A stretch of 64,000 bases of DNA from an uncultured Clostridia bacterium (GTDB lineage: Bacteria; Bacillota; Clostridia; Christensenellales; Borkfalkiaceae): the NCBI GenBank assembly GCA_934796775.1, contig CAKVPH010000002.1, forward strand, positions 101,475-165,474. The letters are read 5' to 3'. Position numbers and translations under genes: made by a program. Under the pieces are notes generated by a model. That model ran no database searches, was not told where the DNA came from, and saw nothing but the letters and a program-made list of their open reading frames with translations. The stretch's first letter is position 1. Every line of letters begins with the position of its first letter. Of the stretch, positions 26,296 through 33,488 are shown piece by piece.

Positions 26296-27342
26296 ATGAA
26301 AAACACTTTTAAAAAGCTTCTGCTTGCCGCAATGGCTGTAATGCTCGTCGTTGCTACGCTTTCTTTGAGCGCATGTTTTGAAGAAGACGACACCGGCACC
26401 GGCAACGCTTGCGAACATGTTTGGGATAACGGTACGGTCATAGTTGCACCTACTTACGCTAAGGAAGGTTCGAAGGAATATTCCTGCACTTTGTGCGGCG
26501 AGAAAAAGACCGAAACTATCGATAAACTTGCTCTTCCCGTAGACGATCCCGACGAAACTAAGGCGGTAGCGGCAGATGCAAACTTAAAGCAGGTTTTAAG
26601 CGATGTTTTTTCCGATGCTACAAAAAGCGCGGTTGAAATTACACTTCCTGCAGGCGAGTTCTCTTTGAAAAACGAAACAGCTGAAGGCTCAACGTCGTTT
26701 AAAGGAAAAACTATTATTTTTAATGGTAAAAGCGCGGAAGAAAGCAGTTATCTTAACACTAAAACTACCGACACAGGCGGCGAACACGGCTCCGATTACT
26801 CTTTTGACGGGGCAAAAGCAGTCGTTTTCAAAAATATGACTATCAATTTAGGCGATACTAATTATAACGGATTTGTTCGTCCCGAAAAAATGGTATTTGA
26901 AAATTGCGTCATAAACGGAAGGGGTTCGTACTGGGGCACAGGTTCCGTTCTGTTTGTAAACTGCAAATTCAATAACGATAACGGTTATAATCTCTGGTTG
27001 TATTCCGGTACTTCTTTTGAGTTTGAAAGTTGCACGTTTACTTCTGCAAAAGGCAAATTTATTCACGCTTATCAGGAACAAGCAGACGGAAATTTAACCG
27101 TAAAAGTTATCGACTGTACTTTCAAGGGCGGAGAAATAAATAAAGCCGCCGTTGCAATTAAAAAGAAAAACGGGAACATCTGGGATGTAACTATTACTAA
27201 CGCAACGCTTGACAACGTAAACGTGCTTTACAAAGTAAATGCACCTGAAGATCCTGCCGGTACAAATAAAGATTACAGCAACACAAAAGTTACCGTAAAC
27301 GGAAAACTCGTTTTTAAAGGCGATGCCGAAATTACGGAATAA
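26296..27342 (+). CDS. Lipoprotein with C/H-rich module and beta-helix-like domain
   Basis: 348 residues. Lipobox LSAC lipidates C27. Next comes a short module, CEHVW...YSCTLCGEKKTE (about 36-72), with CxxC spacing. The rest (about 100-345) has regularly spaced strands such as VVFKNMTINLG, MVFENCVINGRG, VLFVNCKFNND, FEFESCTFTSA and VKVIDCTFKGG: a right-handed parallel beta-helix pattern seen in pectate-lyase-like and adhesin folds. GGAGG precedes the ATG. Role unknown; surface glycan binding is plausible. The CxxC module also occurs in the lipoprotein at 54824. Confidence 0.65.
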   Translation: MKNTFKKLLLAAMAVMLVVATLSLSACFEEDDTGTGNACEHVWDNGTVIVAPTYAKEGSKEYSCTLCGEKKTETIDKLALPVDDPDETKAVAADANLKQVLSDVFSDATKSAVEITLPAGEFSLKNETAEGSTSFKGKTIIFNGKSAEESSYLNTKTTDTGGEHGSDYSFDGAKAVVFKNMTINLGDTNYNGFVRPEKMVFENCVINGRGSYWGTGSVLFVNCKFNNDNGYNLWLYSGTSFEFESCTFTSAKGKFIHAYQEQADGNLTVKVIDCTFKGGEINKAAVAIKKKNGNIWDVTITNATLDNVNVLYKVNAPEDPAGTNKDYSNTKVTVNGKLVFKGDAEITE

Positions 27343-27354
27343 GTTTTAAAACTT

Positions 27355-27400
27355 AATAAAAATCAAGAAGTTATCTGAATAAAAATCAAGAAGTTATCTG
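27355..27400. repeat. Perfect tandem duplication, 2 x 23 bp
   Basis: 27355-27377 and 27378-27400 are identical. Each unit contains AAGAAGTTA, the 5' arm of the terminator, so the arm exists twice and only the second copy is next to the loop. Confidence 0.95.
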
Positions 27401-27426
27401 ATTTTTTCGGGTAACTTCTTTTTTGT
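27389..27426 (+). terminator. Intrinsic terminator of the beta-helix lipoprotein gene
   Basis: AAGAAGTTA (27388-27396) pairs with TAACTTCTT (27412-27420), followed by TTTT. The duplicated upstream arm could form an alternative, longer-loop hairpin. Confidence 0.82.
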
Positions 27427-27484
27427 AATTGCCCATTATATCAATTTTGATATAAACATATAAAAAACATATATCCCGAATTTG

Positions 27485-27513
27485 TTGCGTTAAGACAAAG
27501 TAATTGATATAAT
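27485..27513 (+). promoter_or_regulatory. Promoter of rex with possible Rex operator
   Basis: TTGCGT (27485-27490), 17-nt spacer, TATAAT (27508-27513) with TG extended -10. TTGTTGCGTTAAGACAA (27482-27498) overlaps the -35 and has TTGT/ACAA ends; it is only a loose match to the Rex box TTGTTAA-N4-TTAACAA, so autoregulation is a guess. Confidence 0.55.
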
Positions 27514-27555
27514 GATATCGATAAAAAAAGATATAAATTGACGGGAATATGATAA

Positions 27556-28170
27556 ATGGAAAAAAATATACCAAGATGCGTGATAGCAAGGCTTCCGCTT
27601 TATTATCATTATCTTAAATCGGTCAATATCTATGATAAGCCGAATATATCGTCCGCAAGCATAGCCAAAGCTTTGTCGCTCGGCGAAGTGCAGGTCAGAA
27701 AGGATCTTGCCGCCGTAAGCGGCGCGGGTAAGCCTAAAATCGGTTATAAAACCGACGAATTGCTCGCTCAAATAGAAAATATAATTTGCGGTGAGAGCCG
27801 AACCAACGCCGTTATAATAGGCGCAGGTAAACTCGGCCTTGCGCTTTTGGGGTACGAAGGCTTTTCCGAATACGCAGTCGATATTCTGGCGGCTTTTGAT
27901 ACGGACGAAAAAAAGTGCCTGTTAAAGGATTCGAAACCTGTTTTGAATATGAGTGAATTGCAGCGTTTTTGCAAGGAGAACGATATAAAAATAGGTATTA
28001 TAACCGTCCCTGAAATGTTTGCTCAGAGCGTATGCGATATGCTCATGCAAAGCGGTGTGAAGGCGATACTCAATTTTGCCCCCGCGGTGCTTAAAACGCC
28101 GGATAACGTTTGCGTAAAAAACGTGAACGTGGCTGCAAATCTTGCTGCTCTTTTAGTGAGCGCGCAATAA
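27556..28170 (+). CDS. rex: Redox-sensing transcriptional repressor Rex
   Basis: 204 residues. N-terminal winged helix (MEKNIPRCVIARLPLYYHYL; ISSASIAKALSLGEVQVRKDLAAVSG) and a Rossmann domain with GAGKLG (89-94), which senses the NADH/NAD ratio. The C-terminal swapped helix NVNVAANLAALLV is present. Rex represses fermentation and hydrogenase genes until NADH rises. It lies just before pckA and the hydrogenase cluster, so these are likely targets, although no good Rex box was seen upstream of them. Confidence 0.93.
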   Translation: MEKNIPRCVIARLPLYYHYLKSVNIYDKPNISSASIAKALSLGEVQVRKDLAAVSGAGKPKIGYKTDELLAQIENIICGESRTNAVIIGAGKLGLALLGYEGFSEYAVDILAAFDTDEKKCLLKDSKPVLNMSELQRFCKENDIKIGIITVPEMFAQSVCDMLMQSGVKAILNFAPAVLKTPDNVCVKNVNVAANLAALLVSAQ

Positions 28171-28268
28171 TTCAATAAGGTAATAAGGCGTTTAAAAAAT
28201 AATAATCGGACGCTTTTAAAAAACTTAAAAATGCGCCCGAAAAAGCAAAAAAAATATCCGATAATGTG

Positions 28269-28297
28269 TTGCTAAAAATTGAAAAAGAATGTAAAAT
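28269..28297 (+). promoter_or_regulatory. Candidate promoter of pckA
   Basis: TTGCTA (28269-28274), 17-nt spacer, TAAAAT (28292-28297). The ATG is 112 nt downstream with TGAGGA as ribosome site, so the leader is long. Confidence 0.5.
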
Positions 28298-28408
28298 GTG
28301 TTATGTACCGAAAATCAGTATGATTACTTCGCAAAAATAAGCGGAATTCACGGATAACCCGCTTTAAAAAGGTACAAAATCATTAAAAATTAGTGAGGAT
28401 TCAGAAAA

Positions 28409-30022
28409 ATGAAAAAAATCGATTTAAGCAAATACGGAATTACAAACGTAAGCGAAATAGTTTACAACCCTTCTTACGACATGTTGTATGAAGAGGAAAC
28501 AAATAAAAACCTTACGGGATACGAAAAAGGTCAGGTAAGCGAACTTGGCGCAGTAAACGTTATGACGGGAATTTACACCGGTCGTTCGCCCAAGGATAAA
28601 TTTATCGTAATGGACGAAAACTCCAAAGACACGGTATGGTGGACGTCCGACGAATATAAAAACGACAACCATCCCGCAAGCATCGAGGCATGGAACGCCG
28701 TTAAAGATATCGCCGTAAAAGAACTCAGCAATAAAAGACTTTTCGTTGTAGACGCATTCTGCGGCGCAAACAAAGATACTCGTATGGCTGTTCGTTTTAT
28801 AGTTGAAGTTGCCTGGCAGGCTCATTTTATTACGAATATGTTCATTCGTCCGACAAAAGAAGAACTTGAAAATTTTGAACCCGATTTCATAGTTTATAAC
28901 GCCTCAAAAGCAAAAGTAGAAAACTATAAAGAACTCGGTCTTAATTCCGAAACCGCAGTTGTATTCAATATTACAAGCCGCGAACAGGTAATTATCAATA
29001 CCTGGTACGGCGGCGAAATGAAAAAGGGTATGTTCTCCATGATGAACTACTATCTGCCGCTTAAGGGCATCGCTTCTATGCATTGCTCGGCAAACACCGA
29101 TATGGACGGTAAAAACACCGCAATATTCTTCGGACTTTCGGGAACCGGCAAAACCACTCTTTCAACCGATCCTAAAAGACTTCTTATCGGCGACGACGAA
29201 CACGGTTGGGACGATAACGGCGTGTTCAACTTTGAAGGCGGTTGCTATGCTAAGGTTATAAACCTTGATAAAGATTCCGAACCCGACATTTACAACGCCA
29301 TAAAGCGCGACGCGCTTTTGGAAAACGTTACTTTGGACGAAAACGGGAAAATTGATTTTGCCGATAAGAGCGTAACCGAAAATACCCGTGTTTCTTATCC
29401 TATATATCATATTAAAAACATCGTTCGTCCGGTATCTTCCGCCCCTGCGGCAAAGAACGTTATATTCCTTTCTGCCGACGCATTCGGAGTATTGCCTCCC
29501 GTATCCATTCTTACACCCGAACAGACGCAGTATTATTTCTTGTCCGGCTTTACAGCAAAACTTGCGGGAACCGAACGCGGCATAACCGAACCTACTCCCA
29601 CGTTCTCGGCATGCTTCGGTCAGGCGTTTTTGGAACTGCATCCTACCAAATATGCGGAAGAACTTGTTAAAAAGATGCAGGCAAGCGGTGCAAAAGCTTA
29701 CCTCGTAAATACGGGCTGGAACGGAACAGGCAAACGTATTTCGATAAAAGACACCCGCGGAATAATAGACGCTATTTTAAACGGAGATATTTTAAACGCG
29801 CCCACAAAGGTTATTCCTTATTTCAACTTTGAAGTTCCCACAAAACTTGGCGGCGTAGATTCCGGCATACTCGATCCGAGAGATACCTATGCAAATCCCA
29901 CCGACTGGGAAGTTAAAGCAAAAGATTTGGCTTCAAGATTTATCAAGAATTTTGCAAAATACGAAAACAACGAACACGGCAAGGCTCTTGTAAAAGCCGG
30001 ACCCGTAACCGAAATTAAGTAA
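28409..30022 (+). CDS. pckA: Phosphoenolpyruvate carboxykinase (ATP)
   Basis: 537 residues, usual for the family. GRSPKDKF (about 58-65) binds substrate. The P-loop GLSGTGKTT (about 243-251) is followed by the metal/Asp motif LIGDDEHGW and by the ENTRVSYP segment. In anaerobes it can carry carbon in either direction between PEP and oxaloacetate. It sits between rex and the hydrogenase module, consistent with fermentative redox balancing. A strong hairpin without a U-tract follows. Confidence 0.96.
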   Translation: MKKIDLSKYGITNVSEIVYNPSYDMLYEEETNKNLTGYEKGQVSELGAVNVMTGIYTGRSPKDKFIVMDENSKDTVWWTSDEYKNDNHPASIEAWNAVKDIAVKELSNKRLFVVDAFCGANKDTRMAVRFIVEVAWQAHFITNMFIRPTKEELENFEPDFIVYNASKAKVENYKELGLNSETAVVFNITSREQVIINTWYGGEMKKGMFSMMNYYLPLKGIASMHCSANTDMDGKNTAIFFGLSGTGKTTLSTDPKRLLIGDDEHGWDDNGVFNFEGGCYAKVINLDKDSEPDIYNAIKRDALLENVTLDENGKIDFADKSVTENTRVSYPIYHIKNIVRPVSSAPAAKNVIFLSADAFGVLPPVSILTPEQTQYYFLSGFTAKLAGTERGITEPTPTFSACFGQAFLELHPTKYAEELVKKMQASGAKAYLVNTGWNGTGKRISIKDTRGIIDAILNGDILNAPTKVIPYFNFEVPTKLGGVDSGILDPRDTYANPTDWEVKAKDLASRFIKNFAKYENNEHGKALVKAGPVTEIK

Positions 30023-30032
30023 AGAAAAAAGT

Positions 30033-30064
30033 CGCTTCCGATCCGCAAAAAGCGATCGGAAGCG
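30033..30064 (+). other. Intercistronic hairpin without U-tract
   Basis: CGCTTCCGATC (30033-30043) pairs perfectly with GATCGGAAGCG (30054-30064), 11 bp. It is followed by CAAAAAATAG, so in this direction it is not a standard terminator. It may protect pckA mRNA or leave readthrough into the hydrogenase genes. Confidence 0.75.
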
Positions 30065-30115
30065 CAAAAAATAGAAAAAAAATTTATTATTTTACAAGGA
30101 GCAAACGGAAAATAT

Positions 30116-30364
30116 ATGATTAAAGTCACGGTATGCATCGGCAGTTCTTGCCATTTAAAAGGTTCTCACCGCGTAGTAAGCGAATTGCAAAGTCTTATTG
30201 CAGAACACAAGCTTAAAGAACAAATCGAGCTTGGCGGAACGTTCTGTATGGGCAAATGTCAGCAGGGAGTATGCGTTACTGTTGACGACGACTTCTTTTC
30301 CGTAAGTCCCGATACGGTTAAAGAGTTCTTTGAAAAGAACGTTTTAACGAGAGTAAAAGTCTGA
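30116..30364 (+). CDS. Thioredoxin-like [2Fe-2S] ferredoxin (NuoE C-domain type)
   Basis: 82 residues. C7, C12, C44 and C48 are spaced like the [2Fe-2S] ligands of NuoE/HydC-type thioredoxin-like ferredoxins (CIGSSC near the start, then FCMGKC). A further C53 follows. It lacks the NuoE N-terminal helical part. AAGGAG precedes the ATG. It is the first gene of the hydrogenase module and is the likely electron partner of one of the two hydrogenases; Thermoanaerobacterium hfs clusters have a comparable small subunit, from memory. Confidence 0.85.
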   Translation: MIKVTVCIGSSCHLKGSHRVVSELQSLIAEHKLKEQIELGGTFCMGKCQQGVCVTVDDDFFSVSPDTVKEFFEKNVLTRVKV

Positions 30365-30557
30365 ATATAAGATATTTAAATACATATTTTGGCTATAATA
30401 GGCTTTATAATTTATTATAAAAGCTTTACTGATGCGCGGCGTGGCTTTTATAGTGCTCTGCGCATTTTGCGTACTTAAATAAAAGTAATTTTTTTTGCTA
30501 TAAAACTAAAGGCAAAAAAAATTAAACAATAAAAATGTTTCGGAGGCATTCGATAAA
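30365..30557 (+). other. Structured 193-nt gap upstream of the sensory hydrogenase gene
   Basis: No gene seen. Two inverted repeats stand out: ATGCGC/GCGCAT near 30434-30473, and a perfect 12-bp repeat AATTTTTTTTGC (30487-30498) / GCAAAAAAAATT (30512-30523) with a 13-nt loop. A CGGAGG ribosome site follows at 30541. The second hairpin could be a weak terminator or regulatory element. Confidence 0.6.
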
Positions 30558-32228
30558 ATGTCAAACTGTCTTACGTTAAAAAAATCAAATTGCAAAAATT
30601 GCTATAAATGCATAAGGCATTGTCCGGTTAAATCTATCAGATTTTCGGCAAATCAGGCGCATATTATAGGCAATGAATGTATTTTATGCGGGCAGTGTTT
30701 TGTAGTATGTCCGCAAAACGCAAAAGAAATTTCAAGCGAGAAAGAAAAGGTTAAAGTTCTCATTCAGTCGGGGGATCCCGTATATGTGAGCCTTGCGCCT
30801 TCTTTTATCGCTAATTACGACGGTATCGGCATTAACGGAATGCGTAAAGCCTTAAAAAAACTCGGCTTTGCCGAAGTAGAAGAAACAGCCGTCGGCGCAA
30901 CTATAGTAAAAACCGAATACGAAAAAATGCTCGAAGAGCAAAAACGCGACGTCGTTATTTCTTCGTGCTGTCATTCGGTAAACCTGCTTATTCAAAAGTA
31001 TTTTCCAAAGGAACTTAACTATCTTGCGGATATTTTATCGCCCATGCAGGCACACGCAACCGATATAAAAAGTCGCGTAAAAAACGCCAAAGTTGTATTT
31101 ATAGGTCCGTGCGTTGCTAAAAAAGACGAAGCCGAATATTACGGCATAACCGATGCCGTTTTAACGTTTGAAGAGCTTGCAAACTGGTTACAGGAAGAAA
31201 ATATCGAGCTTGCGCCCGATATGGACAGCACCGAAAACAGCCGTGCAAGATTTTTTCCCACAACCGGCGGCATTTTAAAGACGATGAAGCAGATTGACAA
31301 CTACTCTTACCTTGCTATCGACGGTGTCGAAAACTGTATTGCCGCGCTTAAGGATATAGAGAGCGGAAAGATACATAACTGCTTTATCGAAATGTCTGCA
31401 TGCGCGGGAAGCTGCGTCGGCGGACCGGTTATGGAAAAATATCACAGAACTCCGGTAAAAGATTATAGTGCCGTTGCGTCATACGCAGGCAAAAAAGACT
31501 TTGAAGTTAATATGCCGGAATCCGAAGATTTAAAAAAGGTATTTATACCTATCGATAAAAAGTTATCCATGCCCACGGAATTTGAAATTACCGATATTCT
31601 GAAAAAAATGGGCAAAACCAAACCCGAGGACGAACTCAACTGCGGCAGTTGCGGATACGATACCTGCAGAGAAAAAGCAATAGCTATTTTTCAGGGCAAA
31701 GCGGAAATTTCAATGTGTTTGCCGTATTTAAAAGAAAAAGCCGAAAGTTTTTCGGATTGCATAGTAAACAATACGCCTAACGGACTTATAGTTCTTAACG
31801 ACAACCTCGAAGTTCAGCAGATAAACGCCGCGGCAAGAAAAATAATGAATATTCGTTCCGCGTCCGACGTGCTTGGCGAAAGCGTTGTCAGAATTCTGGA
31901 TACGGGCATTTTCCTAAGGGTTTTAAACTCAAAGCACAGCGTCAGAAACGAGAAAACCTATCTTGTGGAGTATCAGAAATACGTAGAGCAAACCGTAGTT
32001 TACGATCAGGCGTATCACTTGCTCATATGTATATTGCGTGATATTACCGATGAAGAAAACGCACGCGAACATAAAGAAAATCTTGCCAAACAAACGGTTG
32101 AAGTTGCCGATAAAGTCGTTGATAAACAGATGCGCATAGTTCAGGAAATAGCTTCGCTTCTTGGCGAAACCGCCGCAGAAACAAAAATTGCGCTTACTAA
32201 ATTGAAGGAATCTATCAAAGATGAATGA
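30558..32228 (+). CDS. PAS-domain [FeFe]-hydrogenase, group C (sensory) type
   Basis: 556 residues. Domains: two [4Fe-4S] ferredoxin motifs (Cys 12-22 and 41-51); hydrogenase H-cluster domain ~70-310; a four-Cys Fe-S motif (C362, C365, C370, C387); PAS domain ~398-505; C-terminal coiled coil. H-cluster cysteines are all kept: C138 (L1), C185 (L2), C282 and C286 (L3), plus C137, the proton-relay Cys. The surroundings differ from catalytic enzymes: L1 is SSCCHS instead of TSCCP, L2 GPCVAKKDE, L3 EMSACAGSC. This is the group C pattern thought to sense H2. It overlaps the phosphatase gene by 8 nt, supporting a sensor-output pair. Confidence 0.85.
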   Translation: MSNCLTLKKSNCKNCYKCIRHCPVKSIRFSANQAHIIGNECILCGQCFVVCPQNAKEISSEKEKVKVLIQSGDPVYVSLAPSFIANYDGIGINGMRKALKKLGFAEVEETAVGATIVKTEYEKMLEEQKRDVVISSCCHSVNLLIQKYFPKELNYLADILSPMQAHATDIKSRVKNAKVVFIGPCVAKKDEAEYYGITDAVLTFEELANWLQEENIELAPDMDSTENSRARFFPTTGGILKTMKQIDNYSYLAIDGVENCIAALKDIESGKIHNCFIEMSACAGSCVGGPVMEKYHRTPVKDYSAVASYAGKKDFEVNMPESEDLKKVFIPIDKKLSMPTEFEITDILKKMGKTKPEDELNCGSCGYDTCREKAIAIFQGKAEISMCLPYLKEKAESFSDCIVNNTPNGLIVLNDNLEVQQINAAARKIMNIRSASDVLGESVVRILDTGIFLRVLNSKHSVRNEKTYLVEYQKYVEQTVVYDQAYHLLICILRDITDEENAREHKENLAKQTVEVADKVVDKQMRIVQEIASLLGETAAETKIALTKLKESIKDE

Positions 32229-33390
32229 TCTGTGCGTTGATATAGGATATAAAAGCATAAATCATGCGGGCGAACAGCTTTGCGGCGACCACGTAGACGT
32301 TGTAGAGCAGGGTGAAAATTCAACGGTAATAGTTCTTGCCGACGGACTCGGCAGCGGCGTTAAGGCAAGCATTTTATCCACTTTAACCTCAAAAATTATT
32401 TCTACCATGATGGCGGAAGGACTTTCTATAGAAGACTGCGTTGAAACCATAGCCGCAACGCTGCCTATCTGTTCGGTAAGGGGAGTTGCGTATTCAACTT
32501 TTACCATTATTCACGTCGTAGATAACGTTCGCGCGGAAATTATAGAATTTGATAATCCGCAGGTTATATTTTTCCGTGACGGAGTACTGTTCGATTATGC
32601 GCGAACTGAGCTTAACGTCGGCGGAAAACGCCTCTATAAGTCGAATATCACGCTAAAGGACGGCGACGTGTTCATCGCTATGAGCGACGGTTGCCCGCAT
32701 GCGGGATTAGGGCTGCTATATAATTTCGGCTGGAAAAGGGAAGACATTGCCGACTTTATGCAACCGCTTATTTCGGTCGGATATACGGCAAAAACGCTGT
32801 CTACTTTTCTTATAGACGAAGTCAATAAACTGTACGCTCAAAAGCCCGGCGATGACGCGACCGCGTGCGTTGTAAAGGTGAGAAAGCGCGTTCCTATGAA
32901 CTTGTTATTCGGTCCGCCTTCTAATCGTGACGATGCGAACAGAATGATGTCTTTGTTCTTTTCAAAGGAAGGCAAGCATATAGTATGCGGCGGCACTACT
33001 TCGTCGATTGTCTCTAAATATTTGGGTAAACCGCTTAAAGCAAGCCTTTCGTTTGACGGAGATCTTCCGCCTATTGCCGAAATCGAAGGCGTTGACCTTG
33101 TTACCGAAGGCGTTATAACCATAAATAAAGTTGTGGAGTATGCCAAAGACGCTATAAAAGAAAACAAACTTTACGAAAAATGGGGCTTCGGGCACGACGG
33201 TGCGTCGCTTATTTGCAGACTTTTATTCGAAGAAGCTACCGATATAAATTTTTACGTAGGGCGAGCAATAAACCCCGCGCATCAAAACCCCGATCTTCCT
33301 ATAAATTTCAATATTAAAATGAACCTTGTGGAACAGTTGTCCGCATGCCTTAAAGAGATGGGCAAAAAGATAAAAGTGAGCTACTTTTAA
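32221..33390 (+). CDS. PP2C/SpoIIE-type protein phosphatase of the hydrogenase module
   Basis: 389 residues. Residues ~1-220 are a PP2C/SpoIIE phosphatase domain with metal-binding Asp in LADGLGSG (D41), MSDG (D156) and PGDDAT (D211/D212). Residues ~225-389 are a second domain of unknown function (LLFGPPSNRDDANR; HIVCGGTTSSIVSKYL), not the membrane part of true SpoIIE, so a sporulation role is unlikely. It is translationally coupled to the sensory hydrogenase and most simply converts that sensor's state into protein dephosphorylation. The substrate is not identified. Confidence 0.82.
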   Translation: MNDLCVDIGYKSINHAGEQLCGDHVDVVEQGENSTVIVLADGLGSGVKASILSTLTSKIISTMMAEGLSIEDCVETIAATLPICSVRGVAYSTFTIIHVVDNVRAEIIEFDNPQVIFFRDGVLFDYARTELNVGGKRLYKSNITLKDGDVFIAMSDGCPHAGLGLLYNFGWKREDIADFMQPLISVGYTAKTLSTFLIDEVNKLYAQKPGDDATACVVKVRKRVPMNLLFGPPSNRDDANRMMSLFFSKEGKHIVCGGTTSSIVSKYLGKPLKASLSFDGDLPPIAEIEGVDLVTEGVITINKVVEYAKDAIKENKLYEKWGFGHDGASLICRLLFEEATDINFYVGRAINPAHQNPDLPINFNIKMNLVEQLSACLKEMGKKIKVSYF

Positions 33391-33488
33391 GCTGATTTTT
33401 TCTTGCGTCTATTTGTGGCGAATGTGCCGATAATCGACTTATAGCCTTACTTTTTACAATAAAATAATAAAACGTTGATAAAATTATT

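Noticed and set aside
29162..29641. Minus-strand open frame (159 codons) opposite pckA
   Set aside because: Lies entirely within conserved pckA coding and shows no promoter, ribosome site or domain.
32221..33390. Reading the phosphatase as sporulation SpoIIE
   Set aside because: It lacks the membrane domain, is coupled to a sensory hydrogenase and matches hydrogenase-module phosphatases better.
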